From Cepaea nemoralis (taxonomy: Eukaryota; Mollusca; Gastropoda; Stylommatophora; Helicidae): a DNA stretch of 64,000 bases. The notes beneath the pieces were generated by a model. The model saw only the letters and a program-made list of their open reading frames with translations. It did not search any database and was not told where the DNA came from. This document shows, piece after piece, positions 11,057 through 21,324 of this stretch. Location: assembly GCA_014155875.1 (NCBI GenBank), contig JACEFZ010015010.1, forward strand, positions 152,501-216,500. Direction: 5' to 3'. Positions within the stretch are counted from its first letter, which is position 1, and each line of letters opens with the position of its first letter. Made by a program: the position numbers and the translations under genes.

Positions 11057-12584
11057 GCTACGTTGCCTTGTTCGTTTCTAAAGAAGGCATGTTTAGTGAT
11101 GCTACTATCAGATTTTTCTCAACGTGTGTCCAATCTAGTGCTAGTGTCTTTTCTTCACTTCTTGATTCATTGCCATCTGTCTAATTCTCCCCATAAGCCG
11201 CTTCATTGGTGGATAATTCTGCAAAGCCATTTTAGTCCTTCTATCCTAAGCTGGCACAGGTTAATTAATGTCTGTAATGTATTCGTACCGTTAATTGTCT
11301 TAGTTGTTGTATCAGATCCTTTTAAGAAAAGTCAGTCTGATCTCGTTCTTTTGACAGTTTCCATGCCTCGTGCATTCAAGATCCTGTGTCCATCTTTGTG
11401 CTGGTAGACCATTGCCTCTTTTTCTAGAAGCCATGCGTTCCATCAGGGTTCATTCAAAACCGTTTAAAGTTTAATGTGGTCAAAGTTCTTAAGTGTCCAA
11501 TATATGATGCTGCTTATGAACTAGTTTTAGTCCATGTTCCGATCTTGTAGTATGTCAGTATTGTTAAAATTCTTGTCTATGAATGTCTCTGCAATATGTA
11601 AGATCAAACGCCAATGTGTTACAGGCGTCCGCAAAGGAAGCAAAGAATAGTAACACTGCATCCTATCTAGCATGTCGTAAAAGGCGACTAAGTAAGGGCT
11701 GTGTTTAGGGCAGGCTGTCCCATCACGTAGAAAAATTCAGCCACAAAATTCAACCAAAAATACCGAACAATACATAAGCAAGAATACTTAGCAGGATGAC
11801 TTCAGTGCTTTTAACCAAAAGTCTTTATCAACAAACGTCATCCAACCTCCCTTTTTTTCCACCGCTTTGTTTTCAATAGTGGCTGCCCAGGACTGCCCTT
11901 GAGAATGGTAACACAGGTCTTGGCCAGCTTAAATCTCAACGCTGGGAGCTTAATATGTTAAGCATTTACCAGCATCTTCTGTTTTCTCTTCTCACAATGT
12001 AATACAAAATGACGAAAACCTATTTCTGAAGTTTGTGATAAGTTGTCTTTGTATCTGAATCTCTTTCAAAACATTGAAATTACTTACTCTAGCTGTCCAG
12101 AAAATTTTAGCTTTCTTCGTTAAAACCACACCTCCGAGGCTTCAAGTGGTGTTGTATTGTGTGTTTGCTAAATGTCAAAGACTGATAGCCACGTGTTAAA
12201 ATTGGTTTTCTTTTTTAACTTCCAATTAGGAGAATTTATTGCATAAGATGTTCTTCATTTTATGGACAGAGAGGCAGCAGAATGCAGCGAGAAAAGATTC
12301 TTGACAACTTTTTGGCAAGGCACAAAAAGCTGTCACACATGAACAGGTGTAGCCCAATATGATACATGTAGTTGGAGATTGAAAGATACAGAAGCAAGCC
12401 AATCGGCAAGGTACTTCGTGATGATTTAATAAAAGCCACCCCCGCTAAGGTCCACAATTGTATTATGATGTTGCTATACGTCAAACACTTCGGCTGTTAC
12501 ACGCTATAACATACACCTTTTGCCGTTTTATTTCAAACTAAATGCTCAAATTTAGAATAAAATTTATCTACAAATCTACTACTA
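11053..12584. other. Unassigned stretch, intron 2 of the myosin or beyond
   Basis: No exon matching the myosin motor (a segment like AYVEKYLLEKSR is expected next) was found by eye on the minus strand. The motif catgtcgtaaaaggcgacta at about 11671 looks repeat-derived but I cannot name the family. Confidence 0.45.
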
Positions 12585-12800
12585 CTACGCATGGAGACAC
12601 TGGAGAACATCGTGACCGCTGGAAAGATCAATGGAAAAAGAGGCAGAGGCAACCAAGAGAAATAATGGAGGGCGGACTGTGACTATGGTATTGAGGGATA
12701 TAATCAGCAGAGTTGATCCAGAATACCAAAGACCGAGATCTGTGAAGAGACATAATAAGGCACTTGATGATGAAGATGATCTACTACTAATCCTTCTGGC
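12585..12800 (+). pseudogene. RTE LINE 3' fragment
   Basis: Resembles 16420-16610 at the nucleotide level: gagacactggagaacatcgtg, a g-ctggaaagatca block, agaggcagaggca, agcagagttgatccaga and caaagaccgagatctgtg, ending cacttgatgatgaagatgat. Several indels destroy the frame. It is a 5'-truncated copy of the C-terminal tail region. Confidence 0.75.
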
Positions 12801-13129
12801 AGCTTCAGCTAAGCAACTTCACTTTGTTGTTGTTGTTGCTGCTGCTGCTGAGACTTCATCTTAACCATCAGTCTTCCTACGAGCTTTGGTAAGCATAGTG
12901 TAGTGGCTCTCTCCCAGGTCGTAAATCACATACAGGTGTGAGACATGCTTACCTTAGCAATGAAGTATTGACGACTGTAATATTGTCGTTGTTTCTAATC
13001 TACCTTGTGATTGAGAGCTACATGTTGTGTTATATATGAAAGCCTCAGCTGCATTGGATGTATTAATGTTTGTGCATCAAAGGTGTCTATCGATTTTGCA
13101 AGAGACTAAAAATGATAATATATTCATAT

Positions 13130-13144
13130 GGGGTGGTGGTAGTT

Positions 13145-13196
<52 letters not shown>

Positions 13197-13203
13197 CAGC
13201 AGC

Positions 13204-13237
<34 letters not shown>

Positions 13238-13245
13238 GTTGTTGT
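13130..13245 (+). repeat. (TAG)n(CAG)n trinucleotide repeat in the myosin intron
   Basis: About 15-17 TAG units followed by CAG units with two TAG interruptions. On the myosin sense strand this is (CTG)n(CTA)n lying about 110 bases past the 5' splice site of the switch I exon. Confidence 0.95.
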
Positions 13246-13355
13246 ACTGGCGGTGAATGTTATTGTTGCTGTATTTGCTGCTGCAAGGCAATGCAAGAGC
13301 TGCTAGCTGTTAAACTGCACTGATACGGTTGCAACAAACAGCACGAAATACTCAC

Positions 13356-13450
13356 CCATGCACCATGCCATTTTGCTTATAGTTCACTTGAATGAACTTC
13401 CCAAAGCGGCTTGAGTTGTTGTTGTGCACAGTTTTGGCATTGCCAAAAGC
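13356..13450 (-). CDS. MYO9: Myosin-IX, internal exon encoding switch I
   Basis: This 95-nt exon on the minus strand was too short for an ordinary ORF scan. It reads [19 protein letters not shown], then [12 protein letters not shown] plus two bases. It contains the myosin switch I motif [10 protein letters not shown], which coordinates nucleotide and magnesium. The acceptor is gttttag (AG at 13452-13451) and the donor is GTGAGT (13355-13350). The upstream exon (25045-25902) ends in phase 0 at GPVLE, and the myosin-IX family continues GPVLE-AFGNAKT, so the two join correctly across an 11.6-kb intron. This exon ends in phase 2. The next exon was not found and is probably outside the window. Confidence 0.93.
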
Positions 13451-14114
13451 CTAAAACAAGAAGAAATGTAACGTGTTAAACATCCGCAAAGGCTCATCTC
13501 ATTCAATGTGCATCACAATACTACGCGCCTATCGTAGACTCTCTACGACTATCAGAGTAATAAGATGTACATATTTATAACGCCTACGTTGAGAGATTAC
13601 AATGTCCGCCTCGGGCTCTGAAGATACACGGTTCGATCTCAAAACAGAGGAGGCTTCTGTCCAAAGATAATAGTCCGAAATTTACCAAACTTCACTTAAT
13701 AGTGGTTCCAGTTTTTGAGACTTTACAAATGTTGATTATGACTATATTATATAGGGTCCGATTCCAGCCCAGTATATACACCATCAACTTCCGGTAATCT
13801 GTAGGTCGACATGTTCAACAATGGAAAAATGTTCAGTTGTAACTGCCTATGAAGAAATGACCTTCCAATGATTATTACCAATCGCAACACGACAATTACT
13901 CACAAATATGAGTTTGTGAACAGACGGCATATGAACACATACACTAAAAGTTCAGAGATCTTTTAAAAGATCTTCTGCAAAGATAAGGTAGACTAAGTAG
14001 TCTTTTTAACTGATTCAATGCTGACAGATAATATATGTGACTTTCCATTTTGACAGAAGGACGATATATCACCATACTAGGGTCATGTTACTACTAATAC
14101 TTGGAGATTTTAAT

Positions 14115-14209
14115 CAAATCAAATCAACTTTATTTTAAAAGGGTCACAAATTGGACACGCAGGCCCGTCTTACATTCGGCCCTTCCAATCACTCATCTTT
14201 CGTCCATCA
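14115..14209 (-). mobile_element. Family E insertion in the LINE endonuclease, 10-bp TSD
   Basis: The direct repeat agattttaat at 14105-14114 and 14210-14219 brackets a 95-bp minus-strand family E 3' end: gattggaagggccgaatgta, cgggcctgcgtgtcc and aaaataaagttgatttgatt. Removing it restores the endonuclease motif GDFNAKVG at the nucleotide level, so this was a clean later insertion. Its tail is (GATTT)n, unlike the (GTTC)n tail of the other copies. Confidence 0.88.
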
Positions 14210-15245
14210 AGATTTTAATGCAAAAGTAGGAAAGGGGAAAATGGAGGATGTAGTAGGGAATTGTGGTTTAGGTACAAGAAATGAAAGAGGGGAAAAGTTA
14301 ATAGAATGGGCAAATATCAATGATATGATAATTGGAGACACGTGATTTAAACACTATAAAAGACGACTATACACGTGGAAAAGCCCTGATAAGAAAATAC
14401 GCAACCAAATTGACTACATACTAATTAATAAAAGATTTAGAAATGCTTTAATTAATGAAAAGACAATGCCTGGTGCTGACTGTAATAGTGATCAGTACCA
14501 CTATGTGGAAAAATAAAAGTAACATTAAAGAGAGGGAAAGACATGGTTAGGAACATGAGACTTAATAAAGTGGTTCTGAAAGTAGATAAAGAAATTCAAG
14601 AACAATACAGAGTGATTGTGAAAAATAGGTACAATGCAATACTTAAATACAGAGTATAAATGAACAATGGGAAATGTTAAGGGACTCCATTCATCAAACT
14701 AGCAAAGAAATATTACCGGAGAGAAGCCAAATAGCTAAGAAAAAATGGATGAATGAAGAAATCTTAATGCTGATGGACAAAAGAAAACAGAGTAAAAATG
14801 ACAAACAAGAATACGCTAAGATAAATAAAGAAATAAAAGATAAATGTGGGAAGGCAAAAGAAAGTTGGTTAAAGGAGCAGTGCAACAAAAAAAAAATTGA
14901 ATTAAATGTCATTAAAGATACAAAAAAATATGCACAGACAAATCAGTGAGCGCACGGGAAGAAAAATAAGAATAAATACAGGGTGTTTGAAATCAAAAAC
15001 AGGAAATATATTACTGGAGGAAGGTGCTATCATGAAGAGGCGGAATGAGTATATAAGAGAATTATATGATGGAGAAAGGGAAGAATTAACAGAAGAAAGT
15101 AACTTAGAAGGTCCACCTATTCTAAAAGAAGTCGCTGACGCTATGAAACATATGAAGAAAGGAAAAGAAGCTGGGCCAGATGAAATCACAATAGAAGAAT
15201 TAGAAGTATTGGGAGAATTTGGAGTAGATAATATTAACCAAAATA

Positions 15246-16163
15246 TTGAATGATATTTACAGCAGTGGATATTTACCCAGTGATATGCTGAAATCTGTAT
15301 TTATAGCTATACCAAAAAGACCAGGAGCAATTGAATGTGAAGATTTTCGTACAATTAACCTCATAAACCATATCGCTAAGCTTCTACTCAGAATCATAAT
15401 GAGAAGAACCAGAAAGAAAATAAAAATGGAAATTAGTGAAGAACAGTATGGATTTGTGGAGAGAAAGGGCACAAACAATGCAATATATACATTACGGACA
15501 CTAATCGAAAGGTCAATAGAGAAACAGAAAGACGTATATTTGTGCTTCATAGATTATACTAAGGCATTTGATAAAGTAAAACATGATGAACTGATTAAAA
15601 TGTTGGAAGATATCAACATTGATGGGAAAGATCTAAGAATAATAAAGAATATTTACTGGAACAAAGTAGCAATTAAAATGGGAAATAAAGAGGGTAGTTA
15701 CGAACAGATAAAGCTAGGAGTACGACAGAGGTGTGTCTTGTCACCAGATCTTTTCTCCCTATATAGCGACGTAATAATGAGAGAGATCAAAGAGATGCCA
15801 GGAATACTAGTTGGAGGTTATAATATAAATAATATACGCTATGCAGATGACACAGTATTCGTGGCGGATAAATCAACAGACCTACAACAATTGTTAGATA
15901 CTGTAGTAACAGAGAGTGCAAGGAAAGGACTCTCCTTGAATATCAAGAAAACAGTAATAATGGTGATATCAAAGACAATGGTGACACCAAAATGTGACAT
16001 AGAAATAGAAGGGAAAATTCTTAACCAAGTGGATAATTTTAGATACCTAGGGGCATTTATAACAGAGACGGAAGATGTACAGAGATTAAGAGCAGAACAG
16101 GGCAAGCAAAAGCCGCATTTCAGAAAAAGAAGAGTATCTTATGCAATAAGTCACTATCACTGA
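15246..16163 (+). pseudogene. RTE LINE reverse transcriptase core
   Basis: 305 codons on plus. Visible blocks are IPKRPGAIECEDFRTINLIN, EEQYGFVERKGTNNAIYTL, the first catalytic aspartate in CFIDYTKAFDKVKHD, LGVRQRCVLSPDLFSLYSD (the usual GVRQGC has an R for G) and the YADD box in RYADDTVFVADKS. The frame is lost near 16100 by a small indel and resumes in the C-terminal frame at 16178. The G-to-R change and frameshifts indicate a dead copy. Confidence 0.85.
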
Positions 16164-16177
16164 ATGTAAGAAAGAGA

Positions 16178-16669
16178 GTGCTGAAATGCTATGTAGAACC
16201 AGTTTTGCTGTATGGCAGTGAATCTTGGAATGTAAATGAACAAATTAAGAAGAAATTAGAAGCAACAGAGATGTGGTTCCTGAGACGAATGTTGCGAATT
16301 CCTTGGGCTGCCAGAGTAACTAACAAAGACTGCCTGAAAGAGGCTAATGAAACTAGAACATTATATACAACAATAAGAAAGAGACAAACATCTTTCTTCG
16401 GTCATGTGATGAGAAGAGAGACATTGGAGAACATCGTGACAACTGGAAAGATCGACGGGAAGAGAGGCAGAGGCAGACCAAGAGAAATGATGCTGGATAG
16501 ATTGAGACGGTGGCATGGAGGAATACCATCAGCAGAGTTGATCCAGAACACCAAAGACCGAGATCTGTGGAGAGCTATGAACGCCTACGCCAGCTGGCAG
16601 ACACTTGATGATGAAGAGGGTCATGTTTATTGTTTTGTTTCGTTGCATCTTCCGCAATTTCAATGCTAA
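16178..16669 (+). pseudogene. RTE LINE C-terminal domain
   Basis: It opens VEPVLLYGSESWNVNEQIKK, then WFLRRMLRIPWAARVTNKD, the RKRQTSFFGHVMRRE box and GKRGRGRPREMMLDRLRRW. This tail recurs across the window (12585, 17390, 27515, 35467, 39525, 47140, 50690, 59040). The last residues after NAYASWQ run through the gatgatgaa tail into flank and are not LINE protein. Confidence 0.85.
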
Positions 16670-16940
16670 GTGAGTGGAACATTTATATTATAAAACTTGT
16701 TCATTTGGTTGTGTACCATGTTTGGTAATAACCAACTTTTTGTTTGGCACTGAATCAGTTAATAGTAAATCTATACCCACGTACATACTGTAAACGAAAA
16801 GCCCATTTAGTAGTACATAATGTGAACAAAAAGCCCATTTAGTAGTACTACTGTAAGACACACTGTGGATATCGAAGATGGCGTAGACGCCAGTCTATCA
16901 CTTCAGTCAAGTTGCCATAAACATATCATATAGAGACTTT

Positions 16941-17245
16941 AGCGCAGGTCGGCGTGACCGAACTTATAAGAGCCTTCGCTCATGAACTTCCAGTGTGCTG
17001 ATGCCGATGCAGTGGGTTCAACTTCTACACGGGTCAGCTGGACTAAAATGTTGACTTCTCGTCCTTGACTTTTGGGCGTACATTACAAGTACCTCAGAAG
17101 CTGGAGTGAGTTCACCTGAAGGCGAGGGACACTTGTAATAAGGAAAGCTAATAAACACGAAAAAATCAGTACAGTGCACTAGAAGTAGTGGAACGTGTAT
17201 GGACTCCGCCCGAGTTCAAAGTAAGCTAACGCCAAAAACAAAAAC
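16941..17245 (+). mobile_element. SINE-3 copy
   Basis: Head gtcggcgtgaccgaacttat (box A-like) and gggttcaacttc (box B), body acaagtacctcagaag, gcgagggacacttgtaata and gtatggactccgcccgagtt, ending in an A-rich aaaaacaaaaacaaa tail. Full-length relative to the family. Confidence 0.75.
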
Positions 17246-17389
17246 AAATAAAGACTTTAGGATTTCACAGTGCATCACCAGTATGGGCTATATAAAACTA
17301 TTTATTATTTGACTATTCATTTGTTTAATGGTGTTGGATTCTCTGTGTTAAATAAAATTTTCTCCGTTTTATAAGAAGAGTCTAACACT

Positions 17390-17870
<481 letters not shown>

Positions 17871-18194
17871 GAAAAAAACAGGAACACGTTTAACAACTGG
17901 CAAGAGTAATGGGATAAGACATAAACAGTCAGCGAGAGAAGATTCCTGAAAGTCTTTCAGAATGCCCTGAAGAGACAGCATCACATACGTTTAAGGGTTC
18001 TGCTGGGCTGTGGAGAATTACGATCACCTTCGCCAATTGACAAGGCACTTGCTTGATAAGTATACTAAAATTTACCAAAGTTAACACACAACAAATGCCT
18101 ATACAAGACAGTAAAGTACAGGTAGGGGACCCTTGGCCACGCTTCGAGGCTTACTGAAAGTAAAAAAAAAAAACCTCCTACGTGCCATGAAGAG

Positions 18195-18428
18195 CGTTGG
18201 GCATATGGTGGTATCCTCATATTTGTCTATCCAAATACGCACTCGATGAACGATGTGGATTATACCCAGCCATCTGTCTTTACTTTTCTAACATTTCCTC
18301 TCAATCGTGTTAGGCTAGGACGACCTGGAAGCCCGGATCATTTTTTACCATGCTGCCTCCGCAGGAATTCGAACACAAGAGCCCCGGGCCGGCAGGCTAG
18401 CGTGCTAGCCACTACGCTACTGCAACTC
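18195..18428 (-). mobile_element. SINE-2 copy with well-preserved tRNA head
   Basis: On minus the head reads gcagtagcgtagtggctagc (box A-like) and tgtgttcgaattcctgcgg (box B GTTCGAATTCC). Then come the body ggcttccaggtcgtcctagc and cgagtgcgtatttggatag. It is one of the clearest tRNA-derived heads in the window. No mature-tRNA fold was verified, so it is a SINE rather than a gene. Confidence 0.8.
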
Positions 18429-18834
18429 CAGTTTAAGACAGTATTAAATGTAAACTATGTTTTACACAGTTTGTTTTCACATAAATCCACACAGTTGTTC
18501 AGTCTACGTTTCTATCGCCTAGATGTCCCGTTTTCACTTTGGAAAAACCGGCAATTTGTTTGCCTTTCACGCTGAACATAAAGGGTAGAAGATAACACGC
18601 GGTCTTAACCAAATATTACTGACAGGCAGTGTAGTCTGTGCCATATGTATGAGTGAACATGCATCTCAACATTGATATCACATCCTGGTGTGTTCTACTG
18701 AAGCATAAACCGGGTGGGGTCTGACAAAAGGCTCAAGTAAATACCTCTAGCAACTATAAAGATCTGTTCAATGGGTTTTACTGTATTATGATCTGAAAAT
18801 CACATAAATATCATCATCTTGTGCCGTACTGATA

Positions 18835-19070
18835 AGCTTGGGTGACCATAACACGCCATCTCACACGACCACCAGTCTCGAGTCAGACATGTGTTCTTGT
18901 CCTGGCTATAACATAGGGTCAAGCCATACAGATATATACCTCCTCGTCGTCCCCTTGCACTCTTGCAGATGGAAGGTCACAACAAATATGTTTAAACATT
19001 CAAAGGCAAAAGACACAGATCATGAGAATAAACCAAGTAAATTATAACCTGATCACCCTTGGTGATGAAA
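18835..19070 (-). pseudogene. RTE LINE 3' fragment
   Basis: The plus sequence gtgaccataacacgccatct and cgaccaccagtctcgagtc parallels the RTE 3' ends at 35510, 39560 and 47170 (cgccatctcac-tgatcaccag-gtcgtgg). It is therefore a minus-strand LINE tail. The rest is too decayed to frame. Confidence 0.5.
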
Positions 19071-19104
19071 GGATGAAATCATACACCTGACAGAACGGAA
19101 GCCA

Positions 19105-19345
19105 AGGTAGCATAGCAGTTAGTAAGCTTGCCTGTAGATCCTGTGGTCATGGGTTTAAATCCCCAATGAGATGCGGGTCTTTTTAAACAGTGACCTGGGC
19201 TCCCAGGTCGACCCAGTCTACAATGGGTACGAGAAAGTGTTCTGGGAAGTAAAGGCGGCTGATGTGATATTTACTATATTACCTATCAAATGTCAAATGG
19301 TCTATAAATATAGGACCCGCACCATATACCCAATACGCCAGAGAC
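19105..19345 (+). mobile_element. SINE-2 copy
   Basis: Head aggtagcatagcagttagta and gtcatgggtttaaatcccca (box B). Body tgacctgggctcccaggtcg, acccagtctacaatgggta, gggaagtaaaggcggctga. The end is near caccatatacccaatacgcc. Confidence 0.75.
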
Positions 19346-19440
19346 AGAACATATGAACAAATACATACAAAATGTCCTCACTAGCAAGCTCAAGAATAGT
19401 GCGTCTCATTTGATGAACAACCCCAAATCTTACATAACAC

Positions 19441-19561
19441 TTTATGAACTTCTGCTTCTTCTTCTTCGTACGCTTCTTCTTCTTCGTGGGTGTCTGCTTC
19501 TTCTTCTTCTTTTTCTTTTTCTTCTTCTTCTTCTTCTTCTTCTTCTTCTTCTTCTTCTTCT
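19441..19561 (+). repeat. (CTT)n tract
   Basis: Interrupted CTT repeat with a clean stretch from about 19519 to 19560. Confidence 0.95.
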
Positions 19562-19608
19562 CAGGGTGCCTGGTCTGGAGCAGACATCGGCAAGCATGAT
19601 TCTCCAAT

Positions 19609-19892
19609 GGAGGCTAGCATGGCCGAGTGAATAAGAGGACTCACTTTTAAACGTCCAGTGTGCTGGTGCCACGGTAGTGGGTTTAACCCCTACACCGGTC
19701 AGTTGGATTGTAATTTTGACTTTTTGTCTTTGACTTGGTGACATAAATTACAAGTACCTTCGTGGGTCGCCTCGTGAGGACGGACACTGGTAATAGGGAA
19801 GGCTAATCCACAAGCAAAAATCAGTCCACTACACTAGTATGTGTATGGACTACAATTGAGTTCACAACGAGCGGACGAAAAAGAAAAATTCT
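19609..19892 (+). mobile_element. SINE-3 copy, tail-to-tail with the LINE
   Basis: Head ggctagcatggccgagtgaa (box A) and gggtttaacccctacacc (box B). Body attacaagtaccttcgtg, ggacactggtaatagggaa, gtgtatggactacaattga. It ends cgagcggacgaaaaagaaaaa. About 25 bases further on begins the 3' tail of the minus-strand LINE. Confidence 0.82.
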
Positions 19893-20047
19893 TAAACAAA
19901 ATTTATTCTCCAATCCTCTTCTTCTTCTTCTTTCGTTCGCTTGAAATATGTCTATATCTGCAATGTCGTCTCTTGCATGAATTGAACTGTTTTTTTCAGT
20001 TCACACAGTGGTCCATAGAGTTTATCTTCCACTGTCGTCTCTCTAGG

Positions 20048-21030
20048 TCAGAAGGTTTGCCTAGATATGTTATATTTTGGGCAGTCTTGGAGTATGTGCT
20101 CTGCTGTCTGCGACGCCAATCCACATGTGCACATGGCTGTTTCACCAATCTTGAATTTTGTATACATGTGGTTGCGTAATCTATTGTGTCCTGTTCTGAG
20201 GCGCAGAATAATGACTTGTTCTGGTCTGTCCATAACGTGGTAGTCATCTTGAGCAGGTTTTGGTGGCTTTCTGACTGATTTGATCATTCTTTTCTTTTGG
20301 TGGTATGTAACGGGCACATCAAGCTGTTCTTCTTTGGCTCCTTCCTTAGCCAATTGATCAGCTCTGTCGTTTCCGGGTACTCCACAGTGGGATGGTATCC
20401 ACTGTATGGTGACTTTATGCTGACTGCTAAGTTCAGAAAGTAGTGTCCTTAGTACTGGCAATTTCCCAGAGAGGAGCGCCTCGAGTACTGATTTTGCATC
20501 TGTTAGTAGCACCACAGGTTGAGTACCATTGCTGTTATTTAGTAATTTCTCTGTTGCTATCTTGATTGCCTCAATTTCGGCATCATAGTTATGGCAGTAC
20601 TTTCCTGTGGGTACTCTGGCTGTGTCCCTAGTATTATTTGGGTATTCTATGTACACTCCCGCTCCTCCATTTCGAACAGCATTTTGTGCTGACCCATCTG
20701 TGTAGACTCGGATCCAGAGGTCCTGTGGGTATTCTTCATCAAGGAAGCTGAGAGTGGCTGTTCTGCGCTGCACACTGTTCTGTTCTTCCTTGTCAAATAT
20801 TCCTCTCACTTTAGTCTGGATTTGTAACGATAGTCTATGCTCATCTTTCCATGGAGTTCGCTCTGGAATAGTTGTTAGGGGGATACCAACTGTGGGCAAA
20901 TCAGTGGTTTCTCTGCAGAGTCGTTTGGCCTGGTGGATAAAACTACTTCTTTTCAACCGCCCCATAGCTAGGTTTTCAAATCTGTTCTTCATAGGGTGGC
21001 CTGGCAAGCTGAGGAACTTTTCTGCTTGTA
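20048..21030 (-). CDS. LINE ORF2, C-terminal part: RNase H and zinc knuckle
   Basis: Continuation of the LINE frame after the SINE. An RNase H domain reads WIRVYTDGSAQNAVRNGGAG (first acidic residue), then NYDAEIEAIKIATEKL, VVLLTDAKSVLEAL and the C-terminal WIPSHCGVPGNDRADQLAKE, so the usual catalytic acids and the HCG histidine are all visible. A C-x-C-x(8)-H-x(4)-C-like knuckle (MCTCGLASQTAEHILQDCP) closes the protein, and the stop is at 20048. In related LINEs this domain removes the RNA strand during insertion. An initiator is not expected here because the true start lies upstream at 24067. Confidence 0.85.
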
Positions 21031-21044
21031 TTAGCGTTTTCGTA

Positions 21045-21280
21045 CCGGCTCCGTGGCCGAGGGGTTAGCAGCTTTCTCCGCTAACTCCGAATACTCTCGT
21101 CACGTGACGCGACGAGAATTAGCAGTGGTTCGAATCGCAAAAGTGACTTATGAGAGTATGGAGCCGGTCGCTCAGAAAGTCGTGGCGTGCTGATGAGCGT
21201 AATCTAGCCTAGGAATCAACATACAGCTGAAAGATGCTGGTGTTGACCGCAATATCCTGAAACAGGATGGAAACGCGGGG

Positions 21281-21315
<35 letters not shown>
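21045..21315 (+). mobile_element. SINE-A inside LINE ORF2, 14-bp TSD, poly-A tail
   Basis: The direct repeat ttagcgttttcgta at 21031-21044 and 21316-21329 brackets the element. The head ggctccgtggccgaggggtt (box A), a long variable-arm-like insert, and agtggttcgaatcgc (box B) indicate a class II tRNA origin. The body ends tgctggtgttgaccgcaata, then tcctgaaacaggatggaaac and about 33 A. A second copy is at 29002-29248. It splits the LINE frame between residues equivalent to TKTLI and AEKFLS. Confidence 0.93.
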
Positions 21316-21317
<2 letters not shown>

Positions 21318-21324
21318 AGCGTTT

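Larger units (their letters stand above)
14080..16640 (+). mobile_element. RTE/BovB-like LINE, broken
   Basis: The plus-strand order is the endonuclease motif ILGDFN (interrupted by another insertion at 14115-14209) and AKVG, then the RT in pieces at 14674-14949, 14906-15253 and 15246-16163, then the C-terminal domain at 16178-16669. No RNase H domain is seen. The C-terminal motifs WFLRRMLRIPWAARVTN, FFGHVMRR and GRGRPREMMLDRLRRWHGG are characteristic of RTE/BovB-type LINEs. The 3' end is a short gatgatgaa tail near 16605-16616. Single-base frameshifts and stops split the frame at least four times, so it is inactive. Confidence 0.85.

Noticed and set aside
12940..13030. Possible next myosin exon (acceptor-like attacag, donor-like ggtaagc on minus)
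   Set aside because: The enclosed 20-odd bases do not encode the conserved motor sequence expected after switch I.
18385..18428. tRNA-like sequence, considered as a real tRNA gene
   Set aside because: Followed by a SINE-2 body repeated elsewhere, and an acceptor stem closing the fold is not evident.
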